From Basidiobolus meristosporus CBS 931.73 (lineage: Eukaryota; Basidiobolomycota; Basidiobolomycetes; Basidiobolales; Basidiobolaceae): a stretch of 44,390 nt of DNA. Shown here piece after piece: positions 20,229 through 30,007 of this stretch. Position 1 is the stretch's first letter. Every line of letters begins with the position of its first letter. Made by a program: the position numbers and the translations under genes. The stretch lies in NCBI GenBank assembly GCA_002104905.1, contig MCFE01000696.1:1-44390 (forward strand). The letters run 5' to 3'. The notes beneath the pieces were generated by a model. It made no database searches. It was not told where the DNA came from and was given only the letters and a program-made list of their open reading frames with translations.

Positions 20229-21467
20229 TCAGAGCATCTTGTAGAGTCTGTATATGACTATGCACAGCACAACGGTGATCCACTTTTCCGTTCCGAACAC
20301 GTACCACAGGACTCCTGCTGCCTTGGTGAGTACCTTACCGAGGCTCTGCTTGGATCTCCAGTATGGATCGATAGACGGCCACGTTATGTGAGATAAATCG
20401 AGTGGCGCCGATCTGGCCTCGACCTCGTAGAGTCCCACCACGGGTTTGTGATCGGAAATGGTGGCGGGTGCATATGATGAGTAGTAAAGTGTGGTTATGG
20501 GCGAAGTCGCTACCTTCTCGCTCGACAATTCCGTATTGTAATCTCCGGGGTCGAAGTAGAGGATTCGATCGCACCAAGATGGTATTCTAGCTTTCCATTT
20601 ATATTCTTGGCTTCCAACATTGAATTTGTACGTAGGGGGGAAGTCCAGAGGATGGCCCTCGGTGAACCCTCGCACCGTTCTGCCCTCTTTCTTTTCAAAC
20701 GTAAGCTCGTCGTATTGACGTAGGGAGATCAGGTCGCCTTCGTTGATCAGTGAAAGGATGGTCTTGGTGATGTCTGGTTTGGATATCTCCTTGGTATTGT
20801 ATTTGACTCGGTAGTTCAAATCCCCAAACAAGAAGACGTGGTCAAATTCATGGAATGTGCGAAAGTCCGTAGCTTCTACAGAATCTGGGTGTTTGGGGAA
20901 CACTAGACGTTCAGCCAGGTGTTTGAAGTCGATGTTTCGTCTCCAGGCGTACCCTTCGTGTGCAGAGAAGTGGGCACAAACGAAGCAAAACGTTCCCTCT
21001 GGCTCTCCAATGGACTTCGGGGTGATGCGAAACGAAACCCCCAGTGCACCTTTATTTTGTATGAATAGTGGCCCGCTTCCCTCATGGTTACTAGATAGCT
21101 CAGAAACCTGGTTGTGAAGCGTGCTCTTAACAAACACCATCAGGGCCAAGCCTACCACTTGTTCAACAAAAACTCTTCTATAACTAGTGTTCCGATACTC
21201 CTTCTCAGTATGGTCACCCAGAATTTCGCCTAGCTTTCCGAGTGTCTGCTCAATTAGCCCTTCTACATAGTTTAGTCTTGTTTCATCTTTCCGGATGAAG
21301 GCTTGTGGATAAGTGGAAAATTCTTGAAAGCCGACGGCGACGATGTCAGGCAATACCTTCGCGTGTTCTTTAAAAGGGCTCGCTAACCAATCACTAATCT
21401 GTTCGTTCAGATTCTGTTGATAAACATTGAAGGTTCCCACCAACACATGAAACTTTGAGGCCTCCAT
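20229..21467 (-). CDS. Tail-anchored inositol polyphosphate 5-phosphatase
   Basis: Single exon, 412 aa. The catalytic domain belongs to the Mg-dependent inositol-polyphosphate 5-phosphatase family, which removes the 5-phosphate from phosphoinositides or soluble inositol phosphates. Visible motifs: G-T-F-N-V at about residue 13, V-G-F-Q-E-F near 48, F-L-F-G-D-L-N-Y-R near 215, S-W-C-D-R-I-L-Y near 297 and S-D-H-K-P-V near 338. After the domain a short linker leads to a single hydrophobic segment at the extreme C-terminus (about 393-409, W-I-T-V-V-L-C-I-V-I-Y) followed by R-L-Y-K-M-L. That is a tail-anchor layout, suggesting an ER or other cytoplasm-facing membrane. There is no SacI-like domain as in synaptojanins and no SKICH or RhoGAP domain. 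The gene is divergent from the HP1-type gene, with 451 bp between the starts. Confidence 0.92.
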   Translation of the reverse strand: MEASKFHVLVGTFNVYQQNLNEQISDWLASPFKEHAKVLPDIVAVGFQEFSTYPQAFIRKDETRLNYVEGLIEQTLGKLGEILGDHTEKEYRNTSYRRVFVEQVVGLALMVFVKSTLHNQVSELSSNHEGSGPLFIQNKGALGVSFRITPKSIGEPEGTFCFVCAHFSAHEGYAWRRNIDFKHLAERLVFPKHPDSVEATDFRTFHEFDHVFLFGDLNYRVKYNTKEISKPDITKTILSLINEGDLISLRQYDELTFEKKEGRTVRGFTEGHPLDFPPTYKFNVGSQEYKWKARIPSWCDRILYFDPGDYNTELSSEKVATSPITTLYYSSYAPATISDHKPVVGLYEVEARSAPLDLSHITWPSIDPYWRSKQSLGKVLTKAAGVLWYVFGTEKWITVVLCIVIYRLYKML

Positions 21468-21918
21468 CTACTCTGCAAGTGTCTAGAAGCAAGGAGTGTG
21501 CTATGGCAGTATCTAAATCTCATCCATCATGATGGTGTGACTGATATTGATATCCAACACATATTACATCAGATTAAATCCGTAGATGTTTTGAGCGCTT
21601 CCAGCCGACATGGTACGTCATACGTGCTGAACATATCGATCATTTCAACGCGTAATTTTTTGGAGATTCTTTTGCCCCCAAGTGACAAACCCAGAAATTA
21701 GGCGTGATTGGATTAGATTTTCTATCACGGTTATCTTAAGCTGCGAACCTTAGGACTTGAATAAGGGAATTTTCTATCGTCGACTAGTAATCCCTCGGCT
21801 AGTGTACTAACGAACATTTAGGTACTGCCATGAGCTGCGCTTGTTAACATGTTGCCCGTGTTTACTGAAATGTTTACCTCCTATAGGTGATTTCCGTATA
21901 TACACAACTCTCTACCTC
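21468..21918. promoter_or_regulatory. Divergent intergenic region, 5-phosphatase / HP1-type gene
   Basis: These 451 bp must hold both promoters. No strong TATA box was recognised. An open frame from TTG 21841 reads into the HP1 gene, but the ATG at 21919 is the more credible start. Confidence 0.4.
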
Positions 21919-23277
21919 ATGTCTACCACAGAAGAAACGAAGCTAATCGTTGAAACCACAATCGTCGAAACTGTCGAGGAGGTAACTCAGGTAATTGAGT
22001 CCTCCTCCGAGGTGACCCCTGCTCAAATCGAGATGAACCCTGGAAACAGTCAGGAAGAGGTCTCCGGCTCCACCAACACCGACAACCAAACCAAGTCAGA
22101 ACACGTAGAGGATAGCAAAGAAACTGTTTCAACTGACGAGAAGTCTCCGGAAAACAACTCTTCCGAGGAGCCGAGCCAGTCTGTGGACCATTCCTCTGTT
22201 AGCGAACAAGTGGCTGACTCGAACAAGCAGAGTCCCCCAGCCGAGAGTAGGCAGCAGTTGGGTGCTGCGGATGAGAAAGTGGAGAACACAAATGGCGTTG
22301 AAACTCGAGATGCATCAACCCAGGACTCGGAAGATACCAAAATCATCTCTGATGAGAAAGAAATACCTGAAGACCCCCTTCCCAATAGTGAATCGAAAGA
22401 AAGCACAGAGGAAACTGTTGCCGACAAAACGTCAACAAATGCAGATGAGCACGAGCAGACACCAATGGACATCGATCAAAACGGTGACAAAGCCCCTGAC
22501 ACAGAAGCTCAACCAGAAGCAAGTGACAACGAAGCTCCAGAAGAGGGAGTGTTTATTGTTGAGGCCGTAGTGGCCCACAGAAAGCGTGCAGTACGGTTTG
22601 TTTCCTTCACGACCTAGTAAGACCAAATGCTAAATCCACCGTAACAGGGGAACATTCAGTATTTCCTCAAGTGGAAGGGATACCCAGATACCGACAACAC
22701 ATGGGAGGACGAGGACAATCTGTCAGTCTTTCCGATTTTTTCTTACCCGAAGCAATCTGACTAACGATACTCCGATGTTTACTAGCTTCTGTACCGAGCT
22801 GATCGAGGAGTACTGGAAAACCAAGAAGCAAGACACCCCCGTTAAAACCCCGGTCAAGCGGAACAAGCCTGTCAAACGTAAGTCCGAGGAGGCCGAGGAT
22901 ACCCCAAAGAGGAAAGTAAAGGAAGCCCGAGAGGACTCCGGCGACGAAGACAATTGGGAGAATGAGGTGAAAGAGGTGGAAACTGTCGAAAGAACCAAAG
23001 ACAAGCTGATGATCTATCTTCTATGGTACGGTGACCCATTTCCCAAGCGCGTGTATATCAGAGGGGTACTTACGAACCTTGGCTCCTCCCTCAAATATAG
23101 GAACAATGGCAAGAGATCGGTGCACCCTTCCGACGAAGTCAATAAAAAATGCCCTCAGAAGGTTCAAACTACCATTATGCTCGATATAACCCTAACCATA
23201 AGTATTAACCGCGATCTGTTCTCAATTAGGTTATCAGCTTTTATGAGTCTCATTTGTCGTTCAAAGCTTCATCTTGA
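21919..23277 (+). CDS. HP1-family protein: chromodomain plus chromoshadow domain with a long acidic N-terminus
   Basis: Five exons, 21919-22590, 22648-22721, 22786-23025, 23101-23161 and 23230-23277, encode about 364 aa. Residues 1-205 are low-complexity and strongly acidic (Glu/Asp/Ser/Thr, almost no aromatic residues). A chromodomain follows at about 211-262: V-F-I-V-E-A-V-V-x-H-R across a splice to Y-F-L-K-W-K-G-Y and N-T-W-E-D-E-D-N-L, with Phe/Trp/Tyr at the methyl-lysine cage positions. A Lys/Pro-rich hinge leads to a chromoshadow domain at about 304-362 ([13 protein letters not shown], then H-P-S-D-E-V and C-P-Q-K, then F-Y-E-S-H-L-S-F). Such proteins bind H3K9-methylated nucleosomes and dimerise to form heterochromatin. 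Every domain is complete only after splicing. The 75-bp third intron is open in frame; the last intron has a weak donor (GTTCAA). AATAAA lies at 23313-23318. Confidence 0.92.
23026..23100 (+). other. Stop-free 75-bp intron inside the chromoshadow domain
   Basis: The donor GTACGG follows the conserved Y-L-L-W strand, and the acceptor AATATAG precedes N-N-G-K-R. Family alignment requires removal, but the segment is 25 codons long with no stop, so retention would insert 25 residues in the dimerisation domain without breaking the frame. Confidence 0.75.
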
Positions 23278-23370
23278 ATTGAGTGTCTACAAGTGAGCAA
23301 CCAGTGTATAGAAATAAATCCATTCTTAAAACACCGCCATTTCCGTCGGCAGAGTGGTGGATGACATTGA

Positions 23371-24666
23371 TTAGTTGGAGAGGTGAAGTGGAATAGTCTT
23401 TTGTAACACAGAAACAAACATTAGGGGGTACAATATCATGGAAAAGAAGATGAATGCGAGCACAAGTACGTCAAAAAATCCGCTGCTCTTCGGTTTTCTG
23501 ATATCATTGACGCCATTAAAAGCCAGCCATCCAAGAAGTAGCAAGAACTAGCAAGTGAATATTCCATAGGTTAGTCAAGGCGAGCTGAATCGAGGCTAAA
23601 ACGAACATACAAATATGCTGGTGGTTTGCAATTGTTCCTTTACTCTTGTTTCCTGGAAGTCGCCCTTCGGCATGACTGCGCTAAAAAGCTGGTCAACTCC
23701 CACAGACCAGCAGATATGGTAGAGGATTCTGTGAAGCTTTGAGGTCTCATGCAGCACACTGTCCATCTCCATGGCAGCTCCTGTAAACAGGATCACCAGT
23801 GCAGGCAAAATGCTGTGGCTCTTTCCATTGGGACGAGTCATATAGAGCCCAAGCATTCCACCAAACCACCAAACAAGCCCGAGTGAGGTGTGCTGAAGGT
23901 CACCATGGCTCCAGCTTTCTCCCCAACTACCAGCAAACAAATGCCACCATTAGTGTTGGACCTTGGCGAATACTGCGACACAAGAGGGTTGTAAAACGTA
24001 CCGATGCTCAGTGAAGGTGTTGAATATTCCCCACAGGGTCATGACCCAGCTGTCCCAGTACTCTTGGGACTTTCCTAGGCTCTGCATGTAGGCGTTACCT
24101 GCTCTGATGATAAGCAGCAGGATAGCGCCAGTCACCAAAAAAGAAGCTTTGAAGTGAGCAGAGCCCTGCTCTAGTTCTTCCTTTGCATACACACCTCGAT
24201 AGATCAAAGAGCCAAGTGCCATTTGTACATAAGCTAGGATGCTGGTGGAAATACCCAGCCATTTGTGAATGTTCGTGACTACTTGTTGGAAGTTGGGGGT
24301 GGTCTTGTAAAACTCTATATACAGGCCGCAGAAGCCGTGTAATGCAAAGGCCAGAATTAAGACCCGAGCTATGTTGGTGTGTAGACTACTAAGGCTATGT
24401 GTGCGTGGAGAGCCCATACCGGGCATAAAGCCAAGTGCTAAGCCAAAGGTGGCAATTCCCGCACCTGCTAGCTGCACTGGGACGTGCCAACGAGAGCGAA
24501 TCAGGCCCATGATAACACCTAATGACGCAAGAAAGATTAGAGATTTTGTTTGTCTACAGACCAAGCCGATAAACGTACCGGTGGGAAACATGAAACCACA
24601 AGAGGCAGCCATACATAGAGCGTGAGCAACATAGACACCATGATGATTACACGAGTCTTCAGACAT
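23371..24666 (-). CDS. YTP1: YTP1-like multi-pass membrane protein, copy A
   Basis: Four exons, 24666-24579, 24518-24002, 23926-23611 and 23547-23371, encode about 365 aa. The family (DUF2427 region plus YTP1-type C-terminal domain) is fungal, of unknown biochemical function, with a cytochrome-b561-like set of hydrophobic helices. Visible parts are an N-terminal hydrophobic segment with H-G-V-Y-V-A-H-A-L, S-R-W-H-V-P-V-Q, a conserved H-K-W-L-G helix, F-N-T-F-T-E-H-R joined by splicing to W-G-E-S-W-S-H-G-D-L-Q-H, and two C-terminal helices ending F-V-S-V-L-Q-K. Intron 1 (24578-24519, 60 bp) has no stop and would be missed by frame alone; copy B has a frame-breaking intron at the same place, so I call it an intron. 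The ATG at 24666 is preferred over 24750 because it starts the conserved region. A TATATA lies at 24704-24709. The tail after the last helix is much shorter than in copy B. Confidence 0.88.
23820..24105 (-). repeat. Near-identical duplicated block, YTP1-like copy A
   Basis: These 286 bp match 25610-25895 with a single mismatch (23944 C versus 25734 T, inside the intron). The block covers the end of exon 2, the whole 75-bp intron and the start of exon 3. Coding sequence outside it is clearly more diverged, which points to recent gene conversion. Confidence 0.95.
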
Positions 24667-25022
24667 GGTTATTTTACTTACACCTACTCCCCAACAAGGC
24701 CAATATATACTGAAGACCGATGGAAGATCAATGGCTTGTCTGTAATACACTCCTCTATTCTTTTGGGGAATTATTAATAGCTACCTGGCTTGTACCACTC
24801 TATTGCTAAGTTTGCTCAACTCAGCCAAATGGGCTAATCGCTTGGCAATATACACGAAATCATCAGACCGGAAATGTTTATTGATGGCAAGCAGGATGGA
24901 AGTAGTATACTCTAGCAAGACACATGAATGAAAATCGTTTAAAGGGTCAAAAGTCTCAGTTTCCCGAATATATACAATCTGGAAATTTCTCACGATCAAC
25001 ATTTGGTGCTTGTAGGCTCGGT
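24667..25022 (-). promoter_or_regulatory. Region between the two YTP1-like genes
   Basis: It holds the copy A promoter (TATATA at 24704-24709) and the 3' end of copy B, with AATAAA on the minus strand at 24877-24882. An 81-codon minus-strand frame at 24781-25026 has no recognisable protein features and is treated as chance. Confidence 0.45.
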
Positions 25023-26503
25023 TCATGGAAGCTCTTCGGAAAGACGATCCATCTCCATATCGTCCAACGCAGTGGTGGCTATGACTTTCCCAAGAGAGTC
25101 CTCACCATCAGAATCGTAATTTTGGGTGGGGAATCTTTTATACCCGGTGGTTTCTAGAGCATTCCCTTTTTTGCTCATATACAAGGTTATCAACACCATA
25201 GCGTACAGCGTCAAGAAAAACGCAAATGAGGCAACCGTGTTGCTATAGGACACCCCGTCAATCATGGCCCAGTTCAAAAAGGACATCATCTCTTCGGTAG
25301 CGCTCATGAATAGACATCCGGCAAGGATCAAAAACTGAGGGGAGAAGTTAGTTGATCGATCCGAGTGGCAAGTGGAAGCCATGCTTTTACTTACGAATGC
25401 ACTGATCGATTGCAAAGGATGCTTCGGGAATTTCCCTTCCATAACATCATCTTGAGTCTTGAGCACCTCAGCTATACGAGCGACTCCTGCAATGGTAAGA
25501 GCATACCCGAAGAATGAATGAATCACTCCAGAAGTTGCGCTCAGCTGAGCATGCATGGCCATGGCAACACCGGTAAATATGATCACCAAGGCAGGGAATA
25601 TGTTGCGGTTCTTTCCATTGGGACGAGTCATATAGAGCCCAAGCATTCCACCAAACCACCAAACAAGCCCGAGTGAGGTGTGCTGAAGGTCACCATGGCT
25701 CCAGCTTTCTCCCCAACTACCAGCAAACAAATGTCACCATTAGTGTTGGACCTTGGCGAATACTGCGACACAAGAGGGTTGTAAAACGTACCGATGCTCA
25801 GTGAAGGTGTTGAATATTCCCCACAGGGTCATGACCCAGCTGTCCCAGTACTCTTGGGACTTTCCTAGGCTCTGCATGTAGGCGTTACCTGCTCTAGCGA
25901 TAATCAGCAGGATGATTCCATATGCAACAAAGGATGATCCCATAATGAAGTGAGCAAGACATTGCCCTAGATGGTCGGCCTTGCATATACCCAGATATAC
26001 AATAGCACCGAACAACATTTGCACATAAGCTAGGACGATGGTGGAGATACCTAACCATCTGTGGACTTTCTTAGCTACTCGTCTGAAGTTGGAGGTAGCC
26101 TTCTTATAGAACTTCATGTAGAAGCCGCAGAAGCCTTGGAGCGCCAAGGCCAGAATCAATACCCAAGCGAAGTTGGAGTGGATATTACGGTGACTGTGTT
26201 CGTGTGTGTGTGTAGAGCCCACATCATGCATAAAGCCAAGTACTAAGCCAAACGCGGCAATTCCTGTACCTGCCATCTGCACTGGGACGTGCCAACGAGA
26301 GCGAATCAGGCCCAGGACAACACCTAAGGACGTGAGGAAGATTAGAACCTTAATGTGAATATGGACCGGACGAAACCAATATACATACCAGTGGGAAATA
26401 TGAAACCATAAGAGGCAATCATAAAAAGAACGTGAGTGGTGAGAACGCCATTGTATTCGGGAAGGTCTAATGGTGCACCAGAGCTATGGTCTCCGTGGTC
26501 CAT
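25023..26503 (-). CDS. YTP1: YTP1-like multi-pass membrane protein, copy B
   Basis: Four exons, 26503-26389, 26323-25792, 25716-25395 and 25334-25023, encode about 426 aa of the same family as copy A, next to it head to tail. The N-terminus M-D-H-G-D-H-S-S-G leads into H-V-L-F-M-I-A-S-Y-G-F-I-F-P-T-G and, after a 65-bp intron with in-frame stops, V-V-L-G-L-I-R-S-R-W-H-V-P-V-Q. A His-rich loop (T-H-T-H-E-H-S-H) lies near residue 75; copy A has only traces of it. Further hydrophobic helices match copy A. The C-terminus adds an acidic cytosolic-type tail of about 50 residues (D-S-D-G-E-D-S and E-M-D-R-L-S-E-E-L-P). Intron 3 (25394-25335, 60 bp, CTAAC branch site, CTCAG acceptor) is open in frame. 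The open frame that begins at 26282 is only the part downstream of exon 1. Confidence 0.87.
25610..25895 (-). repeat. Near-identical duplicated block, YTP1-like copy B
   Basis: This is the partner of the block at 23820-24105, offset exactly 1790 bp, with 285 of 286 positions identical. It includes the intron 25791-25717. Confidence 0.95.
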
Positions 26504-26871
26504 GTTGTTTCTAGTAGGTAGAAGAGTTGAAGAGAGAAGAGTAAAAGATAGTCAGCACTGGAAGAAAAACGGGATAAACAACAGTACATCAACTACGGAT
26601 GGAAGCGAATTTAACCAGCGGGTAATCTCAAATACTATCCGTATTTATCGAAAACATGGACATCTGCATGACAGCCAAGATTCTAAATCTGGGAGTTCAT
26701 CAAAAGATTTACCCTACCCCACCTATAGATAAGCGTAAATCTCAATCAATACGAATTGGTCCAACTGGTCGACTAAAACGTTTTCCCCTCTAAATGCGGC
26801 AGCTTACTTGCAATTGTGTGGGGTTCGAGTGAAGTTGCTTTATTTATCCTATATAATACATTAAAGAGCGC
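26504..26871 (-). promoter_or_regulatory. Upstream region of YTP1-like copy B and 3' region of homoaconitase
   Basis: These 368 bp carry no recognisable gene. AATAAA on the minus strand (26839-26844) lies 28 bp past the homoaconitase stop. The rest upstream of 26503 must serve copy B; no TATA box stands out. Confidence 0.4.
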
Positions 26872-29088
26872 TCAAATCCGGTGTTTGACCCAGTTCTCCA
26901 GCCCGCCTTCAACCATCAATTCCTGTGCAGCCTTGCCCACGGGACTAACGGCATAGCTTCTTTCCTCCCCGTCAACAACCACCGCCAGCTTGCCCTTGTC
27001 GAACTTCAGGGTACTTTGCCACCCGGTGCGCAGAGTTAGTTGGTCGCCACCATACTTCTCTTTGAGGTCTCGGACTAATTCGGGCACTTCCAATACTAAT
27101 AAGGCATTGTTGATGGAATTCCGCTTGAAAGTCTCACTGAAACTTCCGGCAATCAGCACCTGAACCCCTGCGGCCTTCAACGCTGTGGCTGCCTGTTCAC
27201 GACTAGAGCCAGTGCCGAAATTGAATCCTCCAACCATGATATCTCCCTTCTGAACCTTTTGGACGAATGACGTGTCGTAGTTTTCCATGACGACCGTGGC
27301 CATGTATTCTGGGGTCAAGTCATCTTGATAGGTGTACTTTCCTGGGTAAATACCATCCGTGTTGAGGTTGTCGGCATGACAGAAGAGCAATTCCCCTTGG
27401 ACGCTGGATGGAAATCCGTCGATGATCTCGATGGAGGTGGACTCGCTAAGCTTGGGTGCTGTGTTGATCGTGATGGAGGTCTTGGGCTCCACGTGGGCCT
27501 GGCTGGCTTCGCCCGAGAGGCTTCTTGGCCCGCATATTTTCCCGGCAACCGCCGATGCGGCCACGACTGCAGGCGATGCAAGGTATGCTTGTGCATTTGG
27601 CGAGCCCATACGACCCTTGAAGTTGCGATTGGTTGCAGAAATGCCCACCTCACCGTCCTTGAGCAAGCCAGTTCCCAGGCCAACACATGGTCCGCAACCA
27701 GGGGGCAGCGGCTTAGCACCCGCATCTAGAAGTGCCGACCAGTCACCGCTTGCTTCTACCTCCTTCTGCACCTCACTACTGGCTGCAGCAATATAAAACT
27801 CCACCCCTGGAGCAACCTTTTTGCCCTTGATGACTGCGGCAGCCTGGCGAATGTCCTGAGCTCTGGAATTGACGCATGACACCAGGTAGGCCTTGTGGAT
27901 AGCCAGGTCCTGCTGCTCCAGCTTGCTCAATGGGTTCATGACCTTGACAGAGTTGGGGCCAGAGACGTGGGGAGAAAGGGTAGAGAGGTCCAGAGTCAGA
28001 TGCTTGGCATAATTGGCTCCGGAGTCAGGGGTGATTGGGTTGGATGCCAATTGATCTATCCTCTCAGTGTTGATGCGGGGATGGACGAAGTGTTCCCCAA
28101 ACTGAAGCTTGGGAATATTTTTGTTGATGTAGGTAGCGGATCGGAGTTTCTCCACGCGACCATACAACCAGTCCAGGGTTACCTCATCAACCGGGAAGAC
28201 ACCGGCCAGCGCGCCCCATTCGGTTGTCATGTTGGCGATGGCTAGACGGTCATCGACCGAGATGCTCTTGACGGCCTCGCTGCCGGTGAATTCGATCGCT
28301 GTGTTTAATACTTCATCATGGTTGAAGAGACCGCATAATGAGACGATAATATCTTTGCCGGATACACCGGGGGGGAGCTTTCCAAGAAGCTCCACCTTGA
28401 CTACCGGCGGTATCTGCCACCAGGTACGGCCAGTCGCCCAGATGGCTGCTGCATCTGTGCGCACAATCGGAGTCCCTAAACAGCCTAGGCCTCCGTACAT
28501 GTTGGAATGAGAGTCGGATGCTACGGTCATGGTGGAAGGGAAGGCGTATCCCTCTTCGACCATGATTTGATGACCGATACCTCGTCCGGCGGGATAGAAG
28601 TCCACGCCGTGCTCACCGGCGAACTTCTCAATAGAGGCATACTTTGCGAGATTCTGACGAAACGCGTTAGTAAGCAGGAATGGCCGGACTCATCCAACAA
28701 AGCTCCGGTACCTTTTCACTCTTGTTTTGGACATCGTGATCTAGGGCGAACACTGGTTGACGGGTGTTCTTGAATTTTCCTGCCCCGATACTCTTGAACC
28801 TATAGATTTCGGTTAGTGCTGGTTGCTTGGCAAAGCTTGGGACCAACAAACCACTCACTTGTTCATCACCGCGCCGGTGTTGTCGTGGGTCAGAATGTGC
28901 TCGGGCTGGATGGAGACGAAGTCACCGGATCTTACTTTGTACCCCTCGGGTAACTCTAAAGAATACTTTTGGGTGATTTTCTCGACCAGGTTCTGGGAGT
29001 ATGAGGTTGCTGAGGCCAGACAACGGAAGTGCTGTCGGGTTAGCCCATGTCGGGCCACGGGTCGGGTGATCCGGTGTAGATAAAACAT
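26872..29088 (-). CDS. LYS4: Homoaconitase, mitochondrial
   Basis: This enzyme converts homocitrate or homoaconitate to homoisocitrate in the alpha-aminoadipate route to lysine, typical of fungi. Three exons, 29088-28859, 28799-28712 and 28653-26872, encode about 699 aa, matching the fungal family length. The N-terminus (about 1-30) is rich in Arg/His/Ser without acidic residues, as expected for a mitochondrial targeting peptide. The aconitase domain follows, with [22 protein letters not shown], [4Fe-4S] cysteines near 366 (V-S-C-V-N-S-R) and near 425/428 (G-C-G-P-C-V-G), and the swivel motif [13 protein letters not shown]. The 59- and 58-bp introns both break frame. A TATATA-like string lies near 29183-29190, about 100 bp upstream. 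It is divergent from the SANT/U-box gene. Confidence 0.96.
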
Positions 29089-30007
29089 GGTTGATGGACG
29101 AAAAATGAGAGTCCGCCTTGAATGAACGAAAGAAGGGGAAATTTTTCAAGGACAAAGACCGGTGTGGTTCTAACCGGTACTTGATATATAGTTGCTGGAA
29201 AATGCCTCCCCTTTTTCACGATGCAATAGCCATCGGTTTACATTGAAGATGGATTGACTACCCACATTATTATCTCGCTTAAAAAGGAAGGCGTGTGCAT
29301 GTTTTAGAGTCACAAGGGTTCATCCTTCGGCCTGATACGACTCGACGCACGATGATTCATCCTAGATGCAATATGATCTTATCAATGGATTTGGTTCTGA
29401 TATATAGTCGTAATCAATGATTTACTTTTAGCCGATATTAGACCTGGCGCGTCGTCGCACGTTTGACTGTGTTAATGCTCATTTTTGCTTATTTCTGTTC
29501 ATTTCGTCGCTTTTTTCTCTTGACGACTAAACCGGTCACCACACCATAACTACAGCTTGACTGTGTGGTCTTGGTGTTTGGAAGCGGGGTTTTCAGCGTT
29601 GCCTCGCTCCGCCTTCCTGCGCGCCCACGAAGCCCCAAATCCCGTGCCGACCGGATTTATAGTGGGAACGAAACAGCTCCCCCATTTCCAGAGAATCCGA
29701 TTTTTTTAGAGCGTGTCCATGGTCCCGGTAGAAACATGCTTAATCAAACCAACATTTCCACAACTATGCATTGTCCAAACTCCGGTGTACTCTCATTTGA
29801 GATTGAACAAAAAATAAACATAAACACCTTGAGCCAATAAAATCCTCGAAATCCCCGTCGTATTAGGCTCGATTGGCCTGTCAACCGGAACAAAACAACC
29901 TCTCTTTTCTTCATAGACAAGTGATCCATATTACTCATATTCGGGCACTAGAGAGCAGCCCCACCTTTCGACCATCATAAGCAGTACATTCCATACCTTC
30001 GCTAACT
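29089..30007. promoter_or_regulatory. Divergent intergenic region, homoaconitase / SANT-U-box gene
   Basis: These 919 bp contain no recognised gene. A TATA-like string near 29183-29190 suits homoaconitase. The open frame at 29565-29840 has no recognisable features. The string TTGACTGTGT occurs near 29463 and again near 29557; its meaning is unknown. Confidence 0.4.

Noticed and set aside
19960-20230. Roughly 90-codon open minus-strand frame after the 5-phosphatase
   Set aside because: It has no start codon and no recognisable protein, and overlaps the uridylyltransferase promoter region; likely chance.
21841-21918. TTG-initiated N-terminal extension of the HP1-type protein
   Set aside because: Eukaryotic initiation at TTG is unlikely and the ATG at 21919 begins the acidic region.
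24781-25026. 81-codon minus-strand frame between the YTP1-like genes
   Set aside because: It covers the 3' region of copy B including its poly(A) signal and has no features.
29565-29840. 91-codon plus-strand frame upstream of the SANT/U-box gene
   Set aside because: Low-quality composition, no homology recognised, no promoter or splice context.
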